Under the pieces are notes generated by a model. It was not told where the DNA came from. It did no database searches and was given only the letters and a program-made list of their open reading frames with translations. Position numbers and translations under genes: made by a program. Shown here in pieces: positions 41,711 through 54,820 of a DNA stretch of 64,000 bases; position 1 is the first letter of the stretch, and each line of letters opens with the position of its first letter. This DNA is from Cadophora sp. MPI-SDFR-AT-0126 (Eukaryota; Ascomycota; Leotiomycetes; Helotiales; Ploettnerulaceae): NCBI GenBank assembly GCA_020747065.1, contig JAGMVK010000021.1, forward strand, positions 930,001 to 994,000, in the 5' to 3' direction.

Positions 41711-44700
41711 GTTTGCAAGTACCAAATTTATTCACGAATTACTGCACTGATGAGTATTGGAAGTTGGGAGGTGAGAATAAAATGGATTTTAATTCAGTGC
41801 TTCACGAAATACTTTTGTGTACAATTCTGCGGGATATATACAGCTTCAAGGAAAGCAAAAATAGGTACCAACATATCATAGCCACCAAATGTTGGTTTTG
41901 AAAAAGTATCAAGCCCCTCCCTCCCGCTGCACAACACTTGGTACTTGCAGGGAACGGGATGCTGCCCCCTACCACTTTTGGTGGCTGAGGGCGTCGCTTA
42001 GTATCCTCACAGCCTCGCCAGAAGGCTTCACCTGCCTCAGGAACAGCCTGTAACATGCAATGCATCACAAGACAACAGCGACCTCAATGCAAAATCACGG
42101 AATGCAGCCGTTATTGGCTGATTTGGTGATTAAAGTTTGACGGCCGAGCTTGGGGAAGCGAAAAGCCACGCTTCAACCAGGTTGGTGGCCCGAAGCGCTC
42201 GGTGAGGACTGTCACCTAAATCCGTGACGTGATGGCACGGGGAATGAAATGAATCTTCTTCGGCGGGAGCCAGATATCAATCTGCTGCCATGTAACCATT
42301 CGAGGCACGAAATCCCGAGCATTCCGCACCAGGCGAGTATATGATGCTTTTCGGTTTGCTTAACAGTAGGCTGTGCAAAGACCACTTGGCCAGTTTTCAT
42401 CAGATTTCTTGCTTGTTGGTGATGGAGGGGGTCAAACTGTGGAAGAGCGTTTTGAATTAGTAATCTTCATGTGACAATGGTACTGATAGTAGCCTCTAAC
42501 AAATCGGGTGACTGGACTTTGAGACCATTTTGCTGCATCGACTTTCGGAGATAGCATGGGGCGGGATGTGTCGTCAAGTACATCTTGACTGTCAACTTCT
42601 AATTAAACTCTATCACCTGCCTGACACTCGCTTGGGCTCTACTTGAAATGCATCGTACAATTCCTGAGAAGATCGTGAAAAAAAAATCTAATAAAAAATG
42701 GAAGCCCAGGAATCGCCCGTTTTGAAAAGTTCGTTTGTCCGCAATGTCCGGGTCAGAATCATTGCTTTCGCCATCAACCTCGGAGCTAATGCCGTCTTCC
42801 CCTGCTCAGACTTTGTCATCAAGGCATGAGTTCGGGTCTGAATTATATTCGCTAGCTATGCTTTTATGGTCTCTATCACCGTTGATTGGACAAGGAGATG
42901 TCCAATGCGGGTGATAACCGGTGAATGATCTATCTTCTGGTTGGCGAAAACTCACGCCTTGAGCGCGATGACACATGTCTGTGAATGCTCGAAGCCTTCT
43001 ATGAAAGAGATCCACCACTGTAAATAATGCCCAGTCCGCAGCGGAAGATCCTGCCATTTTCAACCAGCGCTATCTATCAAGTTCTGGGGAAAAGCAACGC
43101 CGCAGTGAACACGCAATCTTTCGAGAACCAAGAGTTACAGAATTCTTGGATCTCCGATCTTTGATTATCTCAGTTCAGTATAAATAGTCTCGTTACGGCA
43201 GCTAGAGCGAGGACGTAGAGCATTCAACTCCTTTAGTTTCTCAAGGCATGGATCTGGGGCTAGGCATTGATGGTATTGATGGTATTGATGGCCAGAGTCT
43301 TTTTTGGATTTGCCGTCATCATGATAGACAGCTTCAAGGAATGATTACTCTTATATTTAGTTCCTCGCGATATCTTGCTAATGGACTGAAGTTAGGCGGT
43401 TGTTGCCATCTCGCCTATCACTGTCAACAACCCATCCACCATCCACACTTCATCTCGTCCTTTCAAGCAACATCCCCATGTCTCTTGGTGCCTTGAGGAA
43501 CATCTTCTCTGCACCTTCCAAGAACGGAGGAGTTTATGTTCCTCTGAGACTGACGCACAGTCGCAATTTTTGGATTTCAAAGAGGCGTGAAAGGCGATGG
43601 GCAATATGTATTCACCTCTCCACCCAATCACCCAGGTCCCAGCTTTCTTGTCCGTCTCCTTCGACTTGGACTACGCACCAGCCACGCAAAAGAAGGAAAA
43701 ATCTATATAAAGGCTTTGATTCCTCAATCCTGATCTACAAAGTTACAACTACACCACTCAGAAAGCTTATGCCCAGTCGAGTCGAGCCTTCCGCGGGTAA
43801 GTAAGTCGACATCCTTCACGGAGAGTTGTTCCGTGGAATTTGGCATGAAATGCTGAAAGATGGGAATGACAGAGGATAAGTGCTGTAGTTGGGGGAATTC
43901 GTTGGTTTTTATGATATGGATTGAGAAGGGAAAAAGATAGGATTTTATCGTTGTTGCGAATGGGAATGCTGTCGTTACAGGATACAGATATTGTGACTTT
44001 CAAGTTGTCTGAGCTAGTACAGATGGTTCGCATGAAGACGAGGTGACAAATCGAGAAGAACAAACATTATAGCGGTGGAATTGGAAGTATGGAGGATACT
44101 CTCGCAGAGGTTCCCATTAGTTGTCGCAGTTCCTCGTGTTCGAGATTATGGTTCTCACCAGAGCTTCGGGAAGAGGGTATGTATGCTCTTCTGAAGTTAG
44201 CTGGGTCCGGGTTGAAATGGTGAATAAAGATGTTCTCTTTGATTCTGTAAGCTTCGACATCACATTGCTATCTCGTCTTAATCACTCTCTATCGAACAAT
44301 GTTCTGTGATCCATCCATCCATTTCTCATCTCACCCTCGTCTACTTCCCGTATGCTCAGTCCAGTCTAGACATTCAACTCTGCCTATCCCTATCATTACC
44401 GTCATCAAGAAACAAAAGAAACACCCAAGACCAGATCAGATGTCGGCTCCAATCAGTCTTCTCCAAATCCTGCAAATCCTCCTCCCACTCTTCCCACCCC
44501 TCCTACCCCTCCCCCATTCTCATTACAAACCATCTTCAAGTCTCCACAGATTAAATCTCCCTCCTAAACTTCGCTCAAATATAGATATCAACGTAAAAAT
44601 ATGGTATCATCGCATGCGTACTCCCGCAGCCAAAAGCATCATTCTAACCGCTGTTCATCAATCTCATCTTGGGTATCATGCAATCTCAATCCCATCCATC

Positions 44701-44905
44701 TAAATCCCCCGCTTATGTATGCTTGTTTGTGAATATGTATATGTCGCTAAATCAATGCTGTATGTTTCGTTCATTCTTTCGTTTGCTTTTCCGTTTGTCT
44801 GTTCGTTCTGTGTGGTCCGTCCGCCATCTGCTGTCCTGTATCTCGCCCACCCCGAGTTGACGGTGCTGTTTTCCTGTACTGATCTTCGTCCTCCATGTAT
44901 CCCAC
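41711..44905. other. 3.2-kb gene-free stretch
   Basis: Only short frames occur. A plus frame at 43400-43804 begins with a plausible MSLGALRNIF but changes frame after a few dozen codons and has no known domain. The last 400 nt are pyrimidine-rich and belong to the 3' side of the next minus-strand gene. A small GGTATTGAT repeat occurs at 43268-43290. Confidence 0.45.
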
Positions 44906-45928
44906 TCAGTCCATCCTCCCACTCTTCTTCCCAAAACTCGTCCACCGTCTCAGCAATCCCCTCCTCCCACTCGACTTCCCTTCATCCTTTCCGGTCACAG
45001 AATCCCCTCTCCCACAACATTCCTTCTCCTCCGGCAATACTAATCGGTACCTCCTCACGCTTCCCGCATCACTCGCGCCATCATCGTCCTCACGGTGAAA
45101 CTTAGTCCTCCTACTGCTCGCGGGAAGAATGCAATCTGGCAATAACTTGATGAAGAAACCGCGAACGCCCTTTGAAGCTGCGTCAATCGCGGCGTATTCG
45201 AGACGCCGGGTGGAGTCGGATGTCCAGTATTGGATTGTCGCTGGTGGCGGTGGTGGGGACATGGTAGTTGGGTTTGAGCTTGGGGAGTTGGGGTGAATGA
45301 AGGTGGATGTGGTTTGTGGAGGGGATGAGTCTGTTAAGGAGGGAAATTGGAAAAACTGGTAAGGTTGTTGACTTATTTGGCTGTGGGCATAGGGTGTGGT
45401 ATGGCGTGAGGAGAGGGAGGGTCTTGATCCTGGGTTTGATGTCCGGACTTGGGTTGTTGTCCTTTTGGTTGAGGGTCGTGTTGAAGACGACGAGGAGTTT
45501 GTTGTTCGTTTCTTGGGGCGGGATGTTGATGATGTGTTCTGATGTGTGGATGGGGAGTTTTGCCGCTTCACGGATGAGGACGCGGATGTCCTTCTGGAAT
45601 GAGAGGTTGATATTGGGGAATGTGGTGTTGAACTTGAATGCGAATGTGATTCTGCGTATCCGGAATCCTGGCGGTCCATTTTTATGGCTGTGAGTTTTGG
45701 AGATGGAAGAGGTTGTGTTGTATTTGATAGTGGGAGAGATGTCAAGACTGAGGAGTGATGTGGTTGAGTGAGAGACAGCTGCCGTAGTTCCATGTTGGAT
45801 AGATGAGCATGTGCTGAGTGGAAAGTTGCTGCATCTGACGTGGCTGAGAGACTGGATAGGGATCGGTTATGCCAATGCGTGTTTATTGGGTTGAGATGAT
45901 GTTTCGGAACTTGAGATTGGGTGACCAT
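44906..45928 (-). CDS. Ser/Thr-rich protein with conserved C-terminal block, function unknown
   Basis: 340 residues in one frame from ATG 45928. The first two thirds are Ser/Thr/Pro/His-rich and certainly disordered. The C-terminal third changes character: YWTSDSTRRLEYAAIDAASK, then GFFIKLLPDCILP, an acidic EDDDGASDAGSVRRYRL stretch and a basic tail. This ordered-looking block next to disordered sequence is typical of conserved uncharacterised ascomycete proteins; the VRRYRL/acidic pattern may be a docking or phosphorylation segment. No enzyme motif or membrane segment. Confidence 0.7.
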   Translation of the reverse strand: MVTQSQVPKHHLNPINTHWHNRSLSSLSATSDAATFHSAHAHLSNMELRQLSLTQPHHSSVLTSLPLSNTTQPLPSPKLTAIKMDRQDSGYAESHSHSSSTPHSPISTSHSRRTSASSSVKRQNSPSTHQNTSSTSRPKKRTTNSSSSSTRPSTKRTTTQVRTSNPGSRPSLSSRHTTPYAHSQISQQPYQFFQFPSLTDSSPPQTTSTFIHPNSPSSNPTTMSPPPPPATIQYWTSDSTRRLEYAAIDAASKGVRGFFIKLLPDCILPASSRRTKFHREDDDGASDAGSVRRYRLVLPEEKECCGRGDSVTGKDEGKSSGRRGLLRRWTSFGKKSGRMD

Positions 45929-48905
45929 TTTGGATCGTGGTACAGCACAGGCTGGATGTTATGATGAGTTCGCTGTTGATAATTGGTTGTTGAATGTGTT
46001 TCCAGCGCCTGAGAATTTCTTATCTCTTCGACTCATTCTTTGAATGATGGTTCAGGAGATTCGTCCGCCGGTTTATTTGGGAAATACGTTTGTGGGTGAA
46101 GAAGAAGGGTCGTTCCGTGCGTTGTCAAGAGGATGGCAGTGGGGCTGTTATGGAGTTTATAAATCTCCTCTCGACCCCGGTACTGGAGTCTTGCAATTCC
46201 CTCTTAAAGACAGGGTCAGACCAGTCAAAGGGCGGGATAAAACCCCGGTAAGTCGATTCCGATGACTCTCCTGTGTCGCCAAGGCGGTAATCTGGGCCCG
46301 TCACCAGAATTCTGTTATTCTGGTTGGATCTGAGTGTTTTTAAAGTGGTTACCGCACTTTGGATGGGTGAGTGTCTTTGCAGATGGTGGGGTGAGTTTGT
46401 GTTGGGGTTTGTTGGTGTCTCGCTCTAATCACCGATAGCGATGGGGATAGGTCAGGATTGGGGACTGGGGTGGGCTAGGGACCCTGAAGGGTCTGGACTT
46501 CTCCCCCACTTTCAGTGCTTGGCCAGTATTATCGAGCTAGAATGAGGGGTCGTTCCAGAGTGACATAGAGATATCGAAGAGGTGGATGGATATCTCGAAC
46601 AGGAGCAAGATATGAGAATGAAAAGAGAACCAGAACCCGAGATCGAATTTTGAAAAGGTCCAAACTCTGCCCTGAGCCGAGGGCCGGGTAAGGTTCTTCT
46701 TCGAGAAGTCTGACAGGTCGAGCTGCATACAAATTATTGGCTGCAACAGGGCTTTCACCTGTTCTTGACCGCCACAGATGCACTTCTGCAGTTGGGATGC
46801 AGGTGCTGCAGTAGTGGAGATGTCTCGCTGGAACCGTCGTCCGATGTCGCCTATGCGTCCAGTGATGGGGAGAGAAGGTAGCCCGAGGAAGAAGCGGTGG
46901 GTGGGTGGCCTGCAGTAGCCGTGTATCTATGTGGTGATTTTGTTGTGTTGTGGTGTTGTGGTAGTTGTCGCCATCGAGGCTATGCTAAGGAAATTATTGA
47001 AGGAAGGGAAGAAGAGGAGAAGACGAGGGGACGGGCGAAGAAGAGGCATTTACGTGCGAGGATCAGAAGCATCATTTGATGCAAACTGTACTCGTACATC
47101 GCTGACTTGTGCTTGGTGCGCCCGTAGCCTGGTCGGTTCCATTGACATGTGAAGACGATATTCATCTTGCCGTTAATACTCACACACAACTCGTTCATAT
47201 CTCGCCAATACCCTCGTGACAACAGAGCTGAAACCAGAACCGGCAACGAAAAGGGGGATCCTCGCCAGGGCGCAGAAGCGGGCGCACTTGATTGCATTTG
47301 AGATGCAACCTTCACGACACGCGCCTCTTATCATCCAATGGATATCTGCCAGACAAGACATCTCGCCGTCGTTAGAGGACAAATGATAATAGAGTGAAAC
47401 TTGGCCCATTGATACCCTTCGTGCTGCCTAGTGACGATATGATAGCGTTTCCAAAGAAACACAGTTGCATCAGAATTTCCGATGGCCCATCGTCGTACCT
47501 GGCGGTGTGATAGATTCATCTCCGCACGTGTATCGTGTGCTGGCACTGACACTGGCAGCGGGTCCCGGGTCCGGCCCGCTGCGTCTGACTAACTGGGGAA
47601 GGGGAAGGGTAAGGAGGGAAATGGGAGTCTGGCCTTTGTTTTATCTTTAAAGAATAAGAGATTGAGGTGATACTAGCGGTGAAGGAAAGGAGGTCACTGC
47701 GGTGAGGGATGTTGAAATGAGGGCATTCAGAAGATGCTTTTGTCGGGTGCCAGAACAAGAGATATATATGAGTTACGTAAACGATGCATCGGATGCGCAA
47801 CGAACAGGAGTGGTAAAAGTAGGACTGAAGAAGCTCACCTTGGGCAATGAAGCTGGTTTCAATTATTGACGGGAATCGTAGCTACTGGAGAAGCATGGCC
47901 TCGACGAAGAAAGTCCTGGTCAGTGGGTACTTTAAATGTAATGTGTGGCTCGTGAAATTCAGCCTAGCAGTTAAATGGTGGGGGCAGTGGTGGGCTGGAT
48001 CACAGCACCGCCGCCGCTACAGTGCACAAAACACCAGCCGATCTCTTTAAACCAGTTCGTGACCTTCTTACGAATGTCTTTCCCGCTGTGGCTCTTGTCT
48101 AGCAGCTTGACTGGATGGCGGGTTTCCAGGCTTTGGTCCCAGGCGGGGGCGGGCTCTCTTTCCGCAGTAGGTCGCTGGCGTGCGAGATTATTGAAGGTTT
48201 AGATTTCATTTCTATTGTATTATTTTCTAGCCTAAGGGTCTCTAAGATGTACTATTACATTACTTCCGTATAAAACTGTTCCTCAAATGCTTCAAATTTG
48301 CAAAATACTGTATTCATCGCGACCAAGTAGTAGGGAGCAGGTAAAGTAGTGATTGTTAGCGTGATTAAACGACGAATAGTATAGTTGACATCATCTTTTT
48401 GTGTTACTGAGTAGTGTAATTTAGAAGGAATAGTTAAGAAGTAGTGATATATTTATAGTTATTTCAGAGACTTGCTAAACAAGATTTAAGATTCTTGAAG
48501 TGTGATTTGTCCTGTGACAGGGCGCGTCTCTCGACGTAGAGATAGACGTTATAAAATCAGCGATATCCATTCCGCTTTCCACGGTATTATCTTTCATAAT
48601 ATGGAGAGTCAGTTGTGAAGACGAAAGCCCAGAATGCTCACAGAACGAACGATCCCTTGATGTTATTCATAAGGTCATATATGTGTTAGTAGAGAACGCT
48701 GGACACAGACGCAGACACCAATTTTAACTTACTTATGAGTCACTAGTCTAGTCGGAATTCTAGTATTGTTCTCAGAAGCATTATGTATCTATTGTTAATC
48801 TATTGTTGATTATTGGTTACAAAATAAACAACAGAGGTTTCGATTTTGTGTCCCTTTACTCACTTTCTCCCCTTATTTACCGTAGGTATTTGACTTTCGT
48901 GGTAA
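45929..48905. other. 3-kb gene-free stretch
   Basis: No supported gene. Several short GT-rich and purine-rich tracts are present. Frames on both strands are short and lack known motifs. Confidence 0.45.
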
Positions 48906-49485
48906 TCAAAAGTTTAAAGACGACCGTACCGCTACTTCTGAGAAGCAGTGATCAAAAGAAGGTAAATAGTGGAAGTAATCCGATTGTATCCTCGGAGTGG
49001 CGAAGTCGCTAAGTGCAAAAAGAGACTTGACATCTATGAAGATAGTGTCACGGTTAGCGTTGAATCTGACAACCTTCAGATCTCGGATCATCGCGTAGTT
49101 CCAATCGATGCGAAAACCGTCGCTGATACTCTTCCCATGTACCTCGACTAATGAAGTCAAGTTCGTTAGGAGCTTCAGAGGTCCAAAGTCTCCACCTATA
49201 CGCATACTGTCCTGGTGGAACCGCTTGACGCCCAACGATAGGCGCTTCAGGAGTAGGCTGGAAGTATGGCGACTGAGTGATGTGCACTTGGATTTTAAGG
49301 CCCTCGCCATGACCTGGGATATTGACACCGTTGGAGATTCTCTGACGAGTCGTGGTGTTCGATAAGTCCCAGACGATACCCTGAATATCTTTAGGTAATG
49401 CGCTGAACGACGGGAAAGAACTCATCGGCTCGGGTGGCTGAGGAGACTGGTTTCCTTGCAGCAGCTGACATGATTGGTTTGACAT
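48906..49485 (-). pseudogene. 2EXR-domain-like protein, frameshifted
   Basis: From ATG 49485 the first frame carries FPSFSALPKDIQGIVWDLS, the typical opening of the fungal 2EXR domain, and continues to about GRQAV (about 49222). The next frame then takes over with VKRFHQDSM and later VVRFNANRDTIFIDV, the usual 2EXR end pattern, down to stop 48906. The shift is one extra base (or two missing) with no splice sites around it. The second frame has no start of its own. 2EXR proteins are numerous and unexplained in Helotiales, and relics are common. Identification depends on short motifs. Confidence 0.5.
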
Positions 49486-51849
49486 TTCGAAGGTGCAATT
49501 TCAGTTACGATTGCGGCACGTCTTCTAAATTATCTTTCCACGAAGTTCAATCATATCTATAGTAATCATATTTCAATTGTTTGATCACGTGAACAACCCT
49601 TTGTACTGTTCTCATTTTTGTACCATTGAATCCGTGACAAAGAAACAAGGAGAGAAATTGGGCTTCGCTGAAGGATTGAAAGGGATATAGGGAGAGCTAA
49701 GCGAGATTTAGTAAATACAATCACCCCCACCAAACAAGAGACGGGACGGGGTCATCCAGACTCTTGCCTAGTGGTTCAAACAAATTATCAAACTGTGCAA
49801 GATACTTAGCGCGACTAGGTCTGATTAAATACACGATCACCTGTGAGTTTGGCTATTCTCCAACACTCCAAGAGACTGCTATAAATGTGTGTCTCTGCCT
49901 TTCCAGCTGGGACCGCCAAAGACCAAATCCGACTTGGAAGCAGCCGCGATGGGAATTGCCAGAGATGAGCTCATTAGTTGTGTCTATCTGTCGTATTAGC
50001 TTCGCCAAGTTTCGGTCAGGAATATGGCATATATTAACATATCTATGTTCTGCGCTAGAGTACAGCTGCGTCCAAAATTCTCTGTCTCATCGCCAACGGC
50101 CGAGACTGACAGCAAGGATGAGGATGACAATCAGACATTCCTGGAGTCAATCAATCCTGCCTTGAGCTTTTCGTGGAGCTTCACATTGAACCGCTGGTAA
50201 CTGTCAAATAGCCATTTCTAGTGGAATACGAAGGTTAATTGTGAGTTTGTGAAATACAATGGTGGGGCGGGGTGGGCAACAGGCGGGGTCCAAGTGTAAC
50301 AACTGTCAGTCATGGTATTCTCTAAATGGGATTCGATTTAGGTACAAAGGAATCGGTATTTATAGACCTAGGCAAACTGACGTGTGCGATAGATCATAGA
50401 CTAGCAAGATTTCACTCTCAGTAGCATTCACCCAAGTATGAACTTTATTCGCTCCATTCTAACATGAATCTATACTTCCACTCTCTTTACTTGTGGGAGA
50501 GATATAATAACTCAACGGCAACGAAATCTACCCCATATTCCGCGTGCAGAAATACTGGAAAAGCGGCTAGAGCGTGTAACCAGAGATAGACTTTTACGTG
50601 TCTGCCAAGATCTTAGACTAAGTCTGAACCTATTCATCACCCTAGAGTGTCCCCGGTGAAGACGCTGAAAGGGTCTCGCAGGGGTTTGGGAAGATGTTAA
50701 TAAGACTCCTCGCTGCGATAGAAACAAGATTTTGATAGTGAAAATATAAATGAGAGCGAAACCTACCCACAGGAGGCATTATTCATGCATATATCTGCTA
50801 TACTCACGGATATAACCTTTTAGATCATAATACAACAACAACTTTGGATGCCATCGCTCCGATCTGCAGATCCCGGAGATTGCACGGAATGTCAGGCTCC
50901 ATGGGAGGCTCCACGATACCATATCAATGTTGTGGGCGTAGACTGCTGAGGATGCCCTCCTTTTTTCTGCAAAGTGTGGTGTTATATAGACGATGAGGTG
51001 CATATCGAAAGTAGTGATTTGTTTTAAGAGGCCAATATTCATGCTCTTATGGTGAATCTGGGATATTTTGATTTGGAAGTAATACTTGGAATCTCGATCG
51101 TTTCGGAGTAGAGAAGAGATTGACATGTAACAAAAACATCGTAGCTACCCAGGAAGTACACACATACAAATTGCCGATCAGAGGAATACCGCAAAGGCAG
51201 ACCGCCTCGAATACACCAGACACTAGAGCTCAACAACCGCTTCTAAACTTCTGAACACCCGTCCAGCCCATGCCCAGAAGTACAAAGTTATCTCGGTAGG
51301 TAAGTCGACAGTAAGGAAGTATTCTCACCTACAACATCCGAAAGAAGGGCGTCTTTTTTCACTTGAGAGACAGACTGTTGACACCAAAAAAGGGAATAGT
51401 GATTAAGATTATCAAGATGCTGTTTGTGCTATATGTGTATAGTGGGAATCTTGCAAACCGACTTTCAAAGATCAGCTAGGTACGGAAAGGACAATAATGA
51501 ACTTGTCCTGAGGGGTGGTAAGATAAGGAGACAAATACATATGGGGGAGAGGAATTGCTGGTCTGTCACTGGTATAGCTCGATGATTCGAGTGGGATGTT
51601 GCGTTTATGGACAATTCTTCTGCTTCTTCTTAGATTCGAGGCTTGGCAGAGAGCCAGCACGAATGAGGAGAGTGTAGCTGTCAGGGAGACTGAGAGGAAC
51701 GCACAATTCTTGATGTACTCCGGTTCTATCGCTTCCTTCCAGACGCCATGCTACCCTACAAAATAACAAATGATGGGCACAACCGTACAAACTACCGCTT
51801 AGGGCTCGCTGGATCGCGTTCTATTCCATCCGACCGCAATGAAACCACT
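49486..51849. other. 2.4-kb gene-free stretch
   Basis: No supported gene; all frames are short and lack domain motifs. The region includes the 3' side of UBC6. Confidence 0.45.
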
Positions 51850-52776
51850 CTAGTTCCCCGGTCCCTCTCCAAGTAGTCTCGCAATCAAAACATAAGTGAA
51901 GATCAATCCACCAACAACCAGTAACTTGTTCCTCCTAACCCAACTCTTCCCCTCCTCACCCACCGCTCTCCCACCCTCAACCACAGCCCCAACCACAGCC
52001 TGACTTCCACTCGGCCTCCTCAATCCACCCATCCCAGGACCACAATTCGTACTGCTCGCAGCACTCAAGTCAGGAGCCTGATTCCCCGTCGCAATATCCA
52101 CCCGATTCTCCCTCATCCATTTCCAATTCTCTGCATCCAGCTCCGGCCACTCCGACGCAAACTTCGCCCCTCCATCCCCCGCCTTGATATTGCCCTTCTG
52201 CCCCGCTTTGCCCGTGATATCCTTGTGGCTTCCTCCGCCCGTCGAGTTCCACCAGCGGCTCCGCTGTGCTGCCCATTTGCGCTCGGCTTCTGTGCCACCC
52301 ACGCTGCCGGTTGTCATCTCCTCGCTTGTCATGAACGATAGCAGACCGATAAGAATTGTGCTGACTTCCCATGCTGGATTGAAAGATTTGGGATGGAAAT
52401 CGGAGATCGAGAGGCAGAGGCGGGTGGAGGGTTGGAAGCGGCCGGAGGGGGTGTGCATTCGGATGGCGGGGGGTGCGAAGGGATAGTTTGTTGGGAAGAT
52501 GAGCGTGCCCCAGTACTGGCCGTTATGGTAGGGTGTATCTGGAGGGCCGGTAAGGATATAATGCCATCTAAAACAATCAGTATATGGAGATATGAGGTAT
52601 GAGGTGGGGGATGTACTCAAGAATGTTCGATTCGGAGGGGTGGGCGACGATGAATGGTGGGGGATTGGCAGATATGGTCTTGTATTCCCGGGTCAACTAT
52701 CTGCCAATTAGTATTTCATGCCGCTATTCGCAGATTTGTATGTCCTTACCCGGTTGTTGGCTGCTCGACTGGCCAT
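51850..52776 (-). CDS. UBC6: Ubiquitin-conjugating enzyme E2 of the ER membrane, Ubc6/UBE2J2-type
   Basis: Three exons (52776-52750, 52696-52617, 52567-51850) separated by 53- and 49-nt introns give 274 residues. The 27-nt first exon and the join to LTREYK reproduce the start of yeast Ubc6. The E2 fold follows: PPPFIVAHPSESNILEWHY, GTLIFPTNYPFAPPAIRM and the active-site TRLCLSISDFHP with Cys87, the same position as in yeast. The C-terminus is a single hydrophobic segment (LLVVGGLIFTYVLIARLL) that anchors the protein in the ER with the catalytic domain in the cytosol. It takes part in ER-associated degradation with Doa10/Hrd1-type ligases. It is divergent from SAM50, sharing a 349-bp promoter. 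Confidence 0.96.
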
Positions 52777-53125
52777 GACCGTTTGAAGCCCAAGGCTGAC
52801 AGGATTGGAATGCGGAAAGGCGAACAGAAATTGTGTCTTATTTGGATTACCAAAGGCCGGTGTGGGCGTAGATGAAATCGTGATGTACTGGAGGAAATGC
52901 TTGCGAGTGAACGTGGATTCGTAGATTTGAGGTTTTGATGGAGCTCGAGGATGTCGTGTGCTGTGTTCTTGTGCTTGGGTGTTCCTTCGTGAGAGAGGTT
53001 CAGAAGCGGCCGGCCTCAAGTCCCAAGGCTGCGCGAGCACGTGCCACAAGCGTTTCTTCAGCCGAGTCAACCCTCGGAACAAAACAAAACAAGCAACACA
53101 TCCATTTGAAGCCAATACAGCCAAT
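52777..53125. promoter_or_regulatory. Shared divergent promoter of UBC6 and SAM50
   Basis: 349 bp separates the two start codons, so both core promoters must lie here. No binding site is recognised with confidence. Confidence 0.5.
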
Positions 53126-54820
53126 ATGGCCAATCCTGTGGACTCAGGAGACGATGTAAGCTCTTCACTCTTTTACACAGAGCTATGAATAGTTATAGAG
53201 TCAATGGCTGATCCACAATCCACCAGCTCTTGGAGAGTCTCCGCAAACAGGATCCCAAGGCGGAAGAGAAGGCAAAGCTGGTCGCAGAGAGGGAAGCTGC
53301 CCAGGATGCAAAAGCACAGCAGAGGTTGATGGAATTGGTATGTTTACTTCTTGCATGCAATGGCAGAAGCTTATAGTAGCAGATTGGAAGCAATTCCTCG
53401 CTCCCAGTGACTGTCTCCTCAATTCGAGTAATCGGGGTAAACCACACCCGCCGTTCATTCCTCGACCGAATCTTCGATCCTCTCCTCAGCGCAAATAGAG
53501 ATGCTCCATATACATTAGCAGAAGCTCTTCAGAAAGTTGGGACTGCGGCAGATAAGCTGCGACGCTTCGGTAGGCCTCTTATGCCGCTGTCACGGCACGC
53601 CGTCTAACTGTCTAGAAATCTTCCACCCTTCTCTGCACACCTTTATCGATCGTCCCTCACCCACAGATCCCTCAAGTACACCCACAGATATCGACATATA
53701 CCTCAAAGCCGAAGAGCGGAGTAGGATATCTCTGAAGACTGGTACGGATCTTGGAAATGTGGAGGGCTCAGCATACGGAAATCTCACATGGAGGAACATA
53801 TTCGGCGGCGCAGAGTCTCTCAACCTCAATGCCTCAGCAGGAACACGAACACGATCCGCATACCAAGCAATATTCGAAGCCCCTATTCTCAGCGACCCAG
53901 ACAAGAGAATCACAGTCGATGCGCTGCAGAGCAGCACGTTGAAACCTTGGTGTAGTCACGATGAAGCGTTGAAAGGACTGGGATTGAAGTACAGCTGGGC
54001 TACGGAATCAGGAACAAGACATCAAGTGGGCTACACAGGAGTCTGGCGACAAATAACTGGCCTAGCAGCAAATGCAAGTCCTACTGTCCGCCACGACGCA
54101 GGAGATAGCGTCAAGAGCAGTATATCTCACACCTGGCTTTCCGACCAACGCAACCACCCTTTCCTCCCCAACAAAGGGTATCTCCTGAAAACCGTTTCCG
54201 AATTAGCAGGTTGGGGTCCTCTTCAAGGCGACGTCGCATTCTGGAAATCAGAACTCGAAACCTCCGCCGCTGTAGCTGTTCCTATCCCCGGCGTCAAAGG
54301 TGACAGCGGCGTCTCCCTCACAGGTGGCTTCAGAGCAGGAATGCTATATCCTCTTCCTATAGGATTCGGCGCTACCTCCCAGCCGAGTAGGATAAACGAC
54401 CGTTTCCAACTCGGTGGTCCGACTGATGTCCGTGGTTTCAAGATCTCCGGCTTAGGACCAAGAGATGGTCCTGATGCAGTAGGAGGCGATATTTACGCTG
54501 CTGGATCCGCAAATCTCCTCGTTCCTTTCCCACGTGTAGGCAAGGACTCACCGCTACGAATGCAGCTCTTCGCCAATGCGGGGCGACTGCTGGCTTTGAG
54601 AGATTCTAGTGATCACGGAAGTAAGAGTACGCAGAAGAGCGTGTATAGTACGGCTGCGCAGCTGTTCGATGGAGCGCCCAGTCTTGCGGCTGGTGTGGGT
54701 GTCGTGTATGCTCATCCGGTGGCTAGGTTCGAGATGAACTTTAGCTTGCCTCTGATTCTGAGGAGAGGTGAAGAGGGGAGGAAGGGACTGCAGTTTGGGG
54801 TGGGCATCAACTTCTTGTGA
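53126..54820 (+). CDS. SAM50: Mitochondrial outer-membrane beta-barrel assembly protein Sam50/Tob55
   Basis: Four exons (53126-53155, 53227-53337, 53383-53569, 53616-54820) give 510 residues with all frames matching. Short charged N-terminal helices (LLESLRKQDPKAEEKAKLVA) precede a single POTRA domain (VTVSSIRVIGVNHTRRSFLD ... KLRRFEIFHPSLHTFID), then the 16-strand barrel. The Omp85 signature DRFQLGGPTDVRGF and the terminal strand GLQFGVGINFL are present; the C-terminal phenylalanine-x-leucine strand is typical of the family. Sam50 inserts beta-barrel proteins such as Tom40 and porin into the outer membrane and is essential in yeast. Start ATG 53126 gives ten codons before the first intron. 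Confidence 0.96.

Noticed and set aside
43400..43804. Possible small gene starting MSLGALRNIF
   Set aside because: The most protein-like parts are in different frames with no splice signals, so no coherent product can be supported.
44299..45105. Plus-strand Ser/Pro/His-rich frames
   Set aside because: They lie over the pyrimidine-rich 3' side and antisense of the Ser/Thr-rich gene and show no start or domain.
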